A stretch of 64,000 nt of DNA from positions 2,604,001-2,668,000 of the forward strand of contig OZ241973.1 of assembly GCA_965204295.1 (NCBI GenBank), written 5' to 3'. Under the pieces are notes generated by a model that was not told the origin of the DNA, made no database searches, and saw only the letters and a program-made list of their open reading frames with translations. Within the stretch, counting starts at the first letter, position 1; each line of letters opens with the position of its first letter. Below, piece after piece: positions 54,820 to 63,520 of this stretch. The position numbers and the translations under genes were made by a program. Origin of the DNA: JAWKWH01 sp965204295. GTDB taxonomy: Bacteria > Pseudomonadota > Alphaproteobacteria > Rhizobiales > Rhizobiaceae.

Positions 54820-55050
54820 ATGCGAACGGGAACTTCCATCACGGTTTCGGCGACTGATCGACGACGGCTTGAGAAGATCGTCTCGGACCGGAACGCGGCT
54901 CAAAAGCCTGTCTGGCGGTTCGGGATTGTCCTTCTGACGGCCCGGGGGCTTGGGACGCATGCCATCATGGCCCGGACGAAGGCGTCCATCCCGGTCGAAA
55001 AGGTGGCCGAGGTCATGCGCCTGAACAGGTCTGCGTCGGACCCTTGCGGC
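54820..55050 (+). pseudogene. IS630-family transposase N-terminal fragment
   Basis: From ATG 54820 the text MRTGTSITVSATDRRRLEKIV, SDRNAAQKPVWRFGIVLLTARGLGTHAIM is the N-terminal helix-turn-helix region of the IS630 type that contains MTHDYKR. After about residue 55 it jumps to VEKVAEVMRLNR, a later segment of the same family, so an internal deletion is likely. The rest is missing. It probably derives from the same IS type as the piece at 53475 but lies on the opposite strand. Confidence 0.7.
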
Positions 55051-55253
55051 GCACCGTTTACATTACAAACCCCTGATCGGATGGTTTCTCAGGGCCGCCG
55101 CGACCCCCGCGGCGGCGTTGCGGCGTATATAAGGAGCGCCCCCGCCGAGTGCAAGGCTGGAATGGGCGGGGGAATTGGGTAGAGGCGCCGAAATTTGCAA
55201 TGAGCCCTTTGCCGACGTTGACAATCATGTCGTATGATTGAAACGCCATTTCG

Positions 55254-56124
55254 CTAACGGCTTGCGACAAGCAGGTCTTGATACGTCGTGTAGTCGGAAC
55301 GACCGGTCCAGTTCCCGTACCGAACCGGGAGCCCGACCTTCGGTTTTCCGCGACCATGCATGAACATGACCAACCGCTCCGAATAGCCTGCCGCACCTTC
55401 GGGAACTTCCGGAAAGCGCACCATCGCGTCTGTCGAACCTTCCCACCGGTGAACGATTTTCAGCGCACCGCCGCATTGCGCGATTTGCGCGCGCGAACTG
55501 TCGTTGAGGAGAAACCAGGTGCTCAGCAATGATCCACCGGGTTTGAGCGCGCGACCGATTTCGGTGAGATAGTGTTCCGTATCTTCACGCGGCATGGGTG
55601 TGAACACGGACGTGGCGAATGCGAAGTCGAAACTGGAATCGTCGCAGGGGAAACCAAAGTCGGCCGCCCGGTCCGCACCATTTGGATTATACGCTTTGTT
55701 GTAAATGTCGGCATGCGGGAACTCGAAGTTGGGATGTTTGGGCGTTATGTTTTCCCTGCACCGGTTGATTCCGGTTTCGACGATATCGAATCCCCGGTAT
55801 CGTCCCTCCTTTTAGATAGTTCGTCATTGGTATGGCCATGCGGCCAATGCCACATCCGACGTCAAGAACGCTGCTGTCGGGCTTCATACCGCCATACTCC
55901 GTGAAATAGCGTAGAAATTCGCAGCCCGTGGCGGTGAAATTGCCGCGCCCTACAAAGCGCAGCCGCATGGGTGGGATGTTCCTGTCCACTTCCCCTGACA
56001 GCCATGCGCCGGAATCGATCGGCAACGCAGCCACCCCCGCTTCAGTACGCCGGCCCGGCGGGCCCAGGAACGCGGGAGAATGTTTCTTACGTCGTCGCGG
56101 TCGATCATAACGCGGGAAGATCAT
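55254..56124 (-). pseudogene. Class I SAM-dependent methyltransferase, frameshifted
   Basis: The N-terminal half (RLRFVGRGNFTATGCEFLRYF, then the SAM loop VLDVGCGIGRMAIPMTNYL) runs on one frame to about 55812. There one extra base after LKGG shifts the frame. The expected continuation GRYRGFDIVETGINRCRENI, FEFPHADIYNKAYNPNG and VFTPMPREDTEHYLTEIGRALKPGGSLLSTWFLL then runs to TAG 55254-55256. A single-base indel splits the gene; a sequencing error is possible. Substrate unknown. Confidence 0.75.
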
Positions 56125-56246
56125 GCGATTTGTTCAACCGTGTCCAAAGATGACGGCGCGGCGGCCATCACGGCGACAAGGGGTCTTTGTTTTATCCACG
56201 CCCCCGAACCCTCCCGCATAGTGGCCGGCCGAACAGCAAAGCGGGC

Positions 56247-56985
56247 ATGGATTGGAAACGGACGATCGAACAAAACCGCCGGGCGCTTGCGGGCGTCATC
56301 GCCGGTCTGATCGCGATGACGGGGCATGGCGACCCCCTCCCGCCTTCCCTGCGCCGCGCCATTGTCCGCATCCTGCGCCCGGCGGAAATCGGCGCTCAGG
56401 CGGCCGATCGTCATTGTCGCGGCAACGCTTCGCTGCGCGACGGAAGACGGGCCGCCGCGAGGCCCTGCCGGATTTTGCACGCTTTGCCCGCCGGGACGCG
56501 CCACCCGCCTTCCGGCTGATCGATCCGCGCAAGCGCTTCGGGCGGACAAACCGACGGACCGGCCTTGCGCGCGCCATGCCGCGCATCGGCGCGCCATGCC
56601 TGTCCGATCCCGCGAGGCTCCCGAAACCGGAAGACACTTTCCGCGCCGCCGCATCGCGCTGCTCGATCATGCGCTGAAAAACCTGCCCCGGCAGGCCATC
56701 CGGCCGACGACATTCTGCGCGAGCGCCATTGTCTCGCGCTCGATTGCGGCTTCAAGCCGCCCTGATTTCGTCCGTAACCGCCGCGCCCCGCCTCACGCCG
56801 GGCGCCTATCCGGAGCCGAAACCCCTGAAAATGCGCGTTGCGAGCGCCAACCGGTAACATCCGCCCCGCGGCTGTCGTTACCCGGGCATGTTCGGGCGAT
56901 CCGAGTCCGGCTTGAACCGGACGGCAATACCGGCGAACCCGCGCCGTCCGAACACGGCGATAAGCGAGTTGCTCATTATTAAGAA
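56247..56985 (+). pseudogene. Frameshifted remnant of a conserved alphaproteobacterial hypothetical protein
   Basis: ATG 56247 starts MDWKRTIEQNRRALAGVIAGL, followed by LPPSLRRAIVRILRPAE; the family then continues in a second frame with LRRPIVIVAATLRC, in a third with LPDFARFARRDAPPAFRLIDPRKRFG and in another with LLDHALKNLPRQAIR near the end. I recall an alphaproteobacterial hypothetical protein that reads D-W-I-R-AIERNRE near its start and RPAESAARRL further on; its function is not known. Three or more indels make this a clear remnant if the match is right. Confidence 0.5.
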
Positions 56986-57898
56986 ATTATATCTGAACAC
57001 TCTTTGCAGCGGGAAAAAAGCTCTTTTGATTCATCTAAAAATTCATCAATTATATCCAAATTTTTTTGTTGTGTCTCATAGTATTCCGGACAATTGATTT
57101 CGCTTAAGTCCTGACAGTTGCTGTGTTGACCTAAAATCTTCACCCTTTCGTCTTCTAACTCTTTCATCTTCAATGTTTTTTGTTTAATCACCTGACATAC
57201 GCTTCTGTAGACTTTATATGTATTGGGATTAAAGTAAGGCTTTTGCGGAACATTGATACAGCCTTGCGCATGAAATAATGCTTTATCTAAAAAACCTTGA
57301 GTGAAACGTCTAAATTTCTCATAAGTCTTTAGATTGCGATCCCCTTCATAGCTGGGGGATTCCAATAAATTGAAATCGTGATCTCCAATAACACCTAAAG
57401 TATAAATGCGTAAATACAACACAGGGACTTTATAATAGGAGACCATCTCTATCTCAAAACCTTGCTCAAAAAAATATAATCCAGACCAGGATAGTTCCTT
57501 TCCAAAGTATTGATATAGGCCAAAGTCATAAAATAGTGGCTTAAATAATCTTCCAGCTCCTCTTCATCTTCAGAAAAATCTTTAAATGTCCCTCCGGTTA
57601 TAAAATAATCTCCCAGAAAAAAACTGGCCATAATATCATTTTGATGCTCTGCTAGCTCCCGCAAACGAGATAATCCTAAATTCTTCAAGGCAACATCTCC
57701 TGTTGCTTGCCCCTTAAGCACACGGCATGTATTATAACTCATTTTAAATGCTTCCGGATCATCCTTATACAGTTTTTCTATGTCTTCAAAATCACAGCTT
57801 TTACCTCCCACACGGTAAAGCTTGGCCGAAGCGGAACCGGCGAAAACGCCCGACCAGAAAACGGCGGCGACCGCCAAAAGCAAAAAACGCCTCGTCAT
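56979..57898 (-). pseudogene. AT-rich secreted protein with SEL1-like helices, split by a T7 frameshift
   Basis: ATG 57898 follows GGGAGGA. Residues 1-26 (MTRRFLLLAVAAVFWSGVFAG, then SASA) form a GC-rich signal peptide; the mature part is strikingly AT-rich. Text such as LKNLGLSRLRELAEHQND and IMASFFLGDYFITGG resembles helical SEL1/TPR repeats. At T7 (plus-strand A7, 57468-57474) the frame ends at once in LSKVLR-stop (57449). One more T would give FFEQGFEIEMVSYYKVPVLYL and join the 155-residue frame that ends at 56979, a total near 306 residues. It may be phase-variable, damaged, or a sequencing error. Foreign origin is likely. Confidence 0.65.
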
Positions 57899-58268
57899 AA
57901 TCGTCCTCCCCGGCTTTCCAATGCCCAATCCTGACACAATCCCGCAACGCAGGCTATTCAGGAAATCGAATCCTGTCAAATCAAGGGAAACAAGAACCCC
58001 GCCCGGCGAGCCGCGCTTTCTCCGATGCGTCAGCGCAGCGCAGCGGAAGCGCCCGGGCCGGAAGCGCCGGTGCGCAGGCATGACGCACGGTCGTTGGAAG
58101 ACCGCCGCGTTGCCGGCGAGGCCGGCCGCGTCGTTATGGCTTCCGCGACGCTTTCGTGTTCGGCATTGGAAAATCGAGAATTGTAGAACCGGCGGCCCGG
58201 CGGGGTGACGTTTTCATCGGATGATGGGGCGCTTTCAATCGGTGAAATTCTCGGCTATTAAGCGCCTG
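57899..58268. other. Intergenic, presumed rnpB promoter region
   Basis: About 370 bp between the AT-rich gene and rnpB, with GC content back to normal. It contains no credible gene. It must hold the rnpB promoter; a possible -10-like GCTATTAA lies near 58254, but no confident -35 is seen. Confidence 0.4.
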
Positions 58269-58672
58269 CCAGCCGGCCGGGCGGCCGCGCGTGCGAAACG
58301 CCGCATGTGAGGAAAGTCCGGGCTCCATGGAAACACGGCGCCGGAAAATGTCCGGCGGGGGCGACCCCAGGGAAAGCGCCACAGAAAGCAAACCGCCTGA
58401 AAGATGCGCCGCAAGGCGATTCCAAGGGTAAGGGTGAAAGGGTGGGGTAAGAGCCCACCGCGCGCACGGCAACGTGCGCGGCGCGGCAAACCCCGCCGGG
58501 AGCAAGACCGAATAGGGATGGTGCGGCGGGGGCGTCCCCGCCGGGGCGGTTTCTGGCCCTCCGTCCGGGTAGGTCGCTTGAGTCAGACAGCAATGTCTGC
58601 CCCAGAGGAATGGCCGCCACGTTCGCGCCTTCGGGCGCGGGCCATACAGAACCCGGCTTACAGGCCGGCTGG
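58269..58672 (+). ncRNA. rnpB: RNase P RNA, bacterial class A
   Basis: Class A RNase P RNA, the catalytic RNA that matures tRNA 5' ends. Hallmarks in order: outer stem P1 (CCAGCCGGCC at 58269 pairing with GGCCGGCTGG at the 3' end), GAGGAAAGTCCGGGCTCCA, the AAGGGTGAAAGGGTGGGGTAAG region with GAGCCCACCG, CAGAGGAATGGCCGCC, and ACAGAACCCGGCTTACAG near the end. About 404 nt, usual for alphaproteobacteria. A short T-run follows at 58677-58681. It sits upstream of mraZ/dcw as in related genomes and looks intact. Confidence 0.95.
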
Positions 58673-58679
58673 CGAATTT

Positions 58680-59460
58680 TTAAGACGGGAGCGCTCGGTT
58701 CAGCGCCTGCCGGAGTTCTTCGACCGGTTCGCAACCGACCGAAAGCCGGACATGGCCGTCTGCCACATCGTCACCTCAGCGAATGCGGCGCTCGGCGGAG
58801 GTATGCACCCCGCCAAACGATGTCGCCGGCCGGATCATTTGGCAGCCGTTTATAAAGCGTTCGGCGGTGTAGCCGTCCCTCAGGGTAAGGCTGATCGGGA
58901 AACCGAAGCGGCGCATTTGAGATGACGCCAGATTGTGCGACGGATCGGAAACCAGGCCGGGGAACCTGACGGCTTCCACCATCGGATGGCCGGTCAGCCG
59001 CGTCGCGATTGTCCCGGCTGAACCGCACATGCGCTCAAATCGGAGTTCAAGCGTTTCCAGACCGCGATGAACCAGCCACGCCTCAAACGGTGTCCGGGTA
59101 TTGCGCCGGCGAGCTTGCGCCACTCGCGTGCTGTCCGGATGACCGAACAGCGCGTCGGAATGACCGTTTGGCGCCTTGGTATCGGCGACAATGGCGCCGG
59201 CGGCGTGCGCGGCTTCGCAGACCGCCTGCATGTCGCAGATATAGAGGCCGGGATTTGATGGAGTTTCGATGAAGACAAGACGATAACCGTCGAACCTGTC
59301 ATCCAGAAATGAAGCAGTCGGGCGGGTATCGAAAGAAATTCCCATAGGCCTCAAAAAGCGCTCCGCCAGGACACGCGTTGTGTAATAGCCGTCGGAGGGC
59401 AGCAGGATGTGGTCGCCGGACTTCAGAAGGCCGAAATACAGAGCGGAGTGAGATACCCGC
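58680..59460 (-). pseudogene. Cystathionine gamma-synthase/lyase-like PLP enzyme, heavily broken
   Basis: A Cys/Met-metabolism PLP enzyme remnant. The N-terminal third is absent; recognisable text begins LYFGLLKSGDHILLPSDGYYTTRVLAERFLRPMGISFD. It reads on to EAAHAAGAIVADTKAPNGHSD, where about 20 residues (normally NTTMTPLGQRPLD...) are deleted between two GCCGAT copies. It then shifts frame near 59170, continues PFEAWLVHRGLETLELRFERM and FPISLTLRDGYTAERFINGCQMIRPATSFGGVHT, and has TGA in place of Trp after ERRIR, with GDDVADGHVRLSVGCEPVEEL continuing in frame to TAA 58680-58682. It retains the C-terminal signature but cannot be active. Confidence 0.8.
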
Positions 59461-59588
59461 CCTGTTTTCAGTTTCGCCGGTTTTGCAGCGAGCAGGGTTT
59501 GCAGACAAGCGGGACAGGCTCAAATGGCCGTAAATCGCTTACCGCGATCCAAAACCTGACGCTTCCTTAAGGTTAACGGCGGATAAAC

Positions 59589-59613
59589 CGGGATTGACCG
59601 GGATTGACCGGGA
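59589..59613 (+). promoter_or_regulatory. MraZ-box-like direct repeats, first array
   Basis: Three CGGGA units at 59589, 59599 and 59609 are spaced exactly 10 bp apart (ACCGGGATTG-type repeats), with a degenerate fourth CGGTA at 59619. MraZ binds tandem (T/C)GGGN boxes spaced by 5 nt before the dcw cluster. Found about 280 bp upstream of mraZ. Confidence 0.6.
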
Positions 59614-59656
59614 ACAGCCGGTAATTCGCGGTTTCCGGACGGTTTGTGTAAGTTTA

Positions 59657-59691
59657 TCCCGTTGACTCCCATTTTTTCCCATGATATCCCG
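59657..59691 (-). promoter_or_regulatory. MraZ-box-like direct repeats, second array, opposite orientation
   Basis: Four TCCC(G/A) units at 59657, 59667, 59677 and 59687, each exactly 10 bp apart; on the minus strand they read (T/C)GGGA with 5-bp spacers, matching the published MraZ operator pattern. It is a likely autoregulatory operator for the mraZ-rsmH-ftsL-ftsI-murE operon, about 200 bp before the mraZ start. Confidence 0.7.
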
Positions 59692-59888
59692 AACATCGGA
59701 TCGAATGCCGATTTGCCGGGCCACCCGAACAAACGCGGGGTGCGACATGGCCGATGCCGGATCGCCAATGTCAATTGGACCTGGCGCGCGGCGCGACAAA
59801 ACCGGTACGCGATCCTCCCGACAACGGTGTCGGGACGCCGGACAAATCAGGTTTTTGGGCAGGAATGTGGACACGGCAGGTTTGAGCG

Positions 59889-60355
59889 ATGGACCGATTT
59901 GTATCGAGCGCGGTGAACCGGATCGACGCCAAAGGGCGGGTTTCGGTGCCGGCGCATTTTCGTTCGGTTCTGCAAAAACGGGGTTATTCGGAGCTCTACG
60001 CCCTGAAAGCTCTGGACATTCCGGCACTGGACGTCGGCGGCCCGGACCTTCTCGACCGCTACGAGAAGCGGATGGCGGAGGAGGACCCCTTCCTCCAACT
60101 GGCGGACGATATGTCGTTCCATGTCCATGGCGACAGCGCGTTTTTGAAGCTCGATGCCGATGGGCGGATTTCGGTGTCGGACTTCGTTCGCGAACAGACC
60201 GGCGTCACCATCGATGTGGCGTTTCTGGGGCGGGGGAACTTTTTTCAGATTTGGCGTCCGGACAAACTCGCCGTGCATGGAGAAGCGGTGCGGCGGCGGT
60301 TGATGGAACTTCGCCGGACCGCGAACGAGGCGCGGTCCGCCGGAGAAACGGGATA
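59889..60355 (+). CDS. mraZ: Transcriptional regulator MraZ
   Basis: 155 residues with two AbrB/SpoVT-like swapped hairpins, DAKGRVSVPAHFRSVL near 13-28 and DADGRISVSDFVREQTG near 89-105. MraZ represses the dcw operon by binding repeated (T/C)GGGN boxes; two candidate arrays lie upstream. First gene of the dcw cluster, its stop codon TAA at 60354-60356 overlaps the rsmH start (TAATG). Length normal. Confidence 0.95.
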
Positions 60356-61363
60356 ATGGCGGACACCGGATTGCAAGCCGGTGGCGATCAGGTCCGCCAT
60401 ATCCCTGTTCTTCTCGAAGAAATGCTGGAAGCATTGAAGCCTGCGCCGGACGAAACGATTATCGACGGCGCCTTCGGCGGCGGCGGCTATACGCGAGCGA
60501 TCCTGGATTCGAGCGCGCGCGTGATCGCGATTGATCGCGATCCCGATGCAATCGCGGCGGGAAAGGAAATCGCGGCTGAATACGGTGACCGGCTGCGGCT
60601 GGTCGAGGGAAGATTTTCCGACCTGGACACGGTTGCGCAAGCTCCCGTCGACGGCGTTGTGCTCGACATCGGCGTTTCCTCGATGCAACTCGACCGACCG
60701 GATCGCGGCTTCTCGTTTCGCCGGGACGGTCCGCTGGACATGCGCATGGCGCGAACCGGACCGACCGCGGCGGATGTCGTGAACGGGTTCAAGGCGGGCG
60801 ACCTGGCGAGGATATTCGGATTTTACGGTGAGGAACGCCACGCGGGCCGCATTGCCCGGGCCATCGAGATATACAAGACGGATAATCCGTTTTCGACCAC
60901 CGGCGACCTGGCGGGCCTGATAGAGAGAACCGTCGGCCGCAATCCCAAGGATAAAATCCATCCGGCGACACGGGTTTTTCAGGCGCTACGGATATTTGTG
61001 AACGACGAGTTGGGCGAGCTTTGCGATGCGCTGGCGGCCGCGGAACGTATTCTGAAACCCGGCGGCAGGCTGGTCGTTGTCACCTTTCACTCGCTGGAAG
61101 ATCGTATCGTGAAGCGGTTTTTCTCCGACCGTACGGCCGCGGCGTCGGGTTCGCGACACCTGCCTCGGCAAAACCGACCGGAACTCTCATTTGAGAAACC
61201 CGGCGGCGTGCGCATGGCGACGAAAATCGAAGCCGAGCGCAATCCGCGCGCGCGTTCGGCAAAACTGCGCGCCGCTGTGCGAACATCGGCGCGGGCGCAC
61301 TCCGCGGACCGGTCCGTTTTCGGATTGCCGGAACTCCCGAAACTGCCGGGCGGGACGATCTGA
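60356..61363 (+). CDS. rsmH: 16S rRNA (cytosine-1402-N4)-methyltransferase RsmH
   Basis: 335 residues; methylates C1402 of 16S rRNA with SAM. HIPVLLEEMLEALKP at the start, SAM motif IDGAFGGGGYTRAIL, DIGVSSMQLDRPDRGFSF, RMARTGPTAADVVNG, and ATRVFQALRIFVNDEL, with VVTFHSLEDRIVKRFF near the end. Its ATG at 60356 overlaps the mraZ stop, and its TGA overlaps the ftsL start, so translation is coupled throughout. Confidence 0.96.
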   Translation: MADTGLQAGGDQVRHIPVLLEEMLEALKPAPDETIIDGAFGGGGYTRAILDSSARVIAIDRDPDAIAAGKEIAAEYGDRLRLVEGRFSDLDTVAQAPVDGVVLDIGVSSMQLDRPDRGFSFRRDGPLDMRMARTGPTAADVVNGFKAGDLARIFGFYGEERHAGRIARAIEIYKTDNPFSTTGDLAGLIERTVGRNPKDKIHPATRVFQALRIFVNDELGELCDALAAAERILKPGGRLVVVTFHSLEDRIVKRFFSDRTAAASGSRHLPRQNRPELSFEKPGGVRMATKIEAERNPRARSAKLRAAVRTSARAHSADRSVFGLPELPKLPGGTI

Positions 61364-61743
61364 TGTTCAGAACGACCGATATCGCGCTTATCGCCGTTAT
61401 GGTTTCGGCCGCCGCGTTTACCTACAAGACGAAGCACGATGCGGAACGCCAGCTTGCCAAATTGGAGCGGATTCGCGCCGAAATAAGCTCAGAGACGGAT
61501 ACGATCAATGTTTTGAAAGCTGAGTGGAGTTGGCTGACCCAGCCGTCGAGATTGCAGCGGCTTTCGGAATTCTACCGGTCGGAACTCGGCCTGCGGCCGA
61601 CCGAGGCCAGCCAGATAGCGGACATTGACGATTTACCCGCGCCGCCCTTGCGCATCGAAGATATTTTGGCGGAACGTCCGGAAGGCTTTGCCGGTAATCC
61701 GGCGCGGATTGACGGCACACAAACCGGCGGGATCAAACCATGA
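61363..61743 (+). CDS. ftsL: Cell division protein FtsL
   Basis: 126 residues with an N-terminal membrane helix (IALIAVMVSAAAFTYKTK) followed by a coiled-coil region (ERQLAKLERIRAEISSETDTINVLKAEWSWLTQPSRLQRLSEFY as segments ERIRAEISSETDTINVLKAEW), as in alphaproteobacterial FtsL. It scaffolds FtsB, FtsQ and FtsWI at the septum. The start overlaps rsmH by 1 bp; its stop overlaps the ftsI start in ATGA. Confidence 0.9.
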   Translation: MFRTTDIALIAVMVSAAAFTYKTKHDAERQLAKLERIRAEISSETDTINVLKAEWSWLTQPSRLQRLSEFYRSELGLRPTEASQIADIDDLPAPPLRIEDILAERPEGFAGNPARIDGTQTGGIKP

Positions 61744-63467
61744 CGGTTCGGCCCGGCCGATATCATGGCGATGGCGGTTCCGCCCCGCATGGGCGAGACG
61801 AGTCCATCTTCGTCGAGGGATCGGTCCGGGCGACGAGCGCGCGGGGGCGCAATCGCCTGCTGATGACAATGGTTCTGTTTACCGCGATTTTCGTAACCAT
61901 CGCCGGTCGGCTGGTCTATTTCGGAATATCCGAGTCCGATTATCGTCGCACCGTCGTAGTTGATCGAAATCTTGTCTCAAGGCCCGATATTCTCGATCGC
62001 AACGGCGAGGTTTTGGCGACCGATATCAAGACCGCGTCACTGTTTGCCGAGCCGCGCCGCATCGTCGATGCGGACGAGGCCGCGGAGCAACTTGCGACCG
62101 TGTTGCCGGACCTGGAAGCCAATGCGACCTACCACAGGCTGAGCAACGGCGCCGGATTTGCCTGGTTGCGCCGCGAACTGACACCGGGGCAGCAAAACGA
62201 AATCCAAAAGCTGGGAATTCCCGGAATCGGTTTTCGGCCCGAAAAACGGCGGTTTTATCCGGGCGGTCCGACCGCCTCGCATATTCTCGGCCTGGTCGAT
62301 ATCGATAATCAAGGCACTGCCGGCATGGAAAAGTTCATCGACGATCAGGGACTTGCGGCGTTGCAGGCGACCGGTCTGACCCGGTCCGCCGATCTGGAGC
62401 CGGTTCGTCTTTCGATCGATTTGAGAGTACAGCATATCGTCCGTGACGAACTTGCGCGGGCGATGGAGCGATACAAGGCGATCGCAGCGGGCGCCGTTCT
62501 ACTCAATGCGCGCACGGGCGAAGTCGTCGCCATGTCGTCACTGCCTGACTACGATCCCAACAATCGTGATAATGCGCTTGAGAAAGACCGGCTAAACCGC
62601 ATGTCCGCCGGTGTTTTCGAGATGGGATCGGCCTTCAAGACCTTCACCACCGCGATGGCGCTGGATTCGGGAAAAGTCCGCCTTGGCGACGAATTCGATG
62701 CGCGCGAACCGATACGCATCGCCGGGTTCAAGATCAATGATTTCCATGGAAAGCGCCGACGGTTGAGCGTCCCGGAAATATTCATCTATTCGTCGAATAT
62801 CGGGACGGCAAAGATGGCCGACGCAATCGGCGCGGAGGATCATCGTGCATTTATGAAACGGATCGGTTTGCTCGACCGGCTTGTTACCGAGCTTCCCGAG
62901 GTGGCGCGGCCGACTGAACCGAAAGAATGGAAGAAACTCAATTCCATCACGATTTCGTTTGGCCACGGCATGGCGACGACGCCGTTGCAGACGGCGGTCG
63001 CGGCGGCCGCCGTCCTGAACGGCGGTAAACTCATGCAGCCGACATTCCTGCCGCGAACCGAGCGGGAAGCCGAACTGGCCGGCGTTCAGGTTCTCGACCC
63101 GAAAACCAGCGAGGTCATGCGGCATCTGTTCCGTTTGAACGTGGAAAAAGGCTCGGGACGGCGCGCCGAAGTGCCGGGCTTCTTTGTTGGCGGCAAGACC
63201 GGCACCGCCGAAAAAGTGGTCAACGGACGCTATGTTTCCGACAAGCGTTTCAACGCGTTTCTTGCCGCTTTTCCGGTTCACGATCCGCAGTATGTGATTC
63301 TGGTAATTCTGGACGAGCCGAAGCCTGAAAAGAAAGGTCTCGGCGCGACCGCCGGATCCAACGCCGCGCCCACGGTCGCGGGGATAATCAGGAGGTCCGC
63401 GTTGCTTTTGGGCGTTAAGCCCGAGTTTGGCCATGAACGTAAGGCCCTGCTGATATCGCACCAGTGA
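61740..63467 (+). CDS. ftsI: Penicillin-binding protein 3, FtsI
   Basis: 575-residue septal transpeptidase: N-terminal membrane helix near 42-60 (TMVLFTAIFVTIAGRLVY), PBP dimerisation domain (RPDILDRNGEVLATDI), and transpeptidase domain with SxxK SAFK in EMGSAFKTFTTAMALD, SxN in IYSSNIGTAKM, and KTG in VGGKTGTAEKVVNG. It cross-links septal peptidoglycan with FtsW. It starts 4 bp before the ftsL end. All catalytic motifs are intact. Confidence 0.97.
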   Translation: MTVRPGRYHGDGGSAPHGRDESIFVEGSVRATSARGRNRLLMTMVLFTAIFVTIAGRLVYFGISESDYRRTVVVDRNLVSRPDILDRNGEVLATDIKTASLFAEPRRIVDADEAAEQLATVLPDLEANATYHRLSNGAGFAWLRRELTPGQQNEIQKLGIPGIGFRPEKRRFYPGGPTASHILGLVDIDNQGTAGMEKFIDDQGLAALQATGLTRSADLEPVRLSIDLRVQHIVRDELARAMERYKAIAAGAVLLNARTGEVVAMSSLPDYDPNNRDNALEKDRLNRMSAGVFEMGSAFKTFTTAMALDSGKVRLGDEFDAREPIRIAGFKINDFHGKRRRLSVPEIFIYSSNIGTAKMADAIGAEDHRAFMKRIGLLDRLVTELPEVARPTEPKEWKKLNSITISFGHGMATTPLQTAVAAAAVLNGGKLMQPTFLPRTEREAELAGVQVLDPKTSEVMRHLFRLNVEKGSGRRAEVPGFFVGGKTGTAEKVVNGRYVSDKRFNAFLAAFPVHDPQYVILVILDEPKPEKKGLGATAGSNAAPTVAGIIRRSALLLGVKPEFGHERKALLISHQ

Positions 63468-63520
63468 AGCTGTTGCCATGAGGGCGCCGCCTAGGTCCCG
63501 GGGTTGAGGAACCGAACGCG

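Noticed and set aside
50742..59500. Prophage or integrative element
   Set aside because: No integrase, portal, terminase or conjugation gene found. Only broken transposases and local gene remnants are present. No att-like direct repeats around tRNA-His either.
59589..59613. CRISPR-like short repeats before mraZ
   Set aside because: Units are only 10 bp with no unique spacers; geometry fits MraZ boxes.
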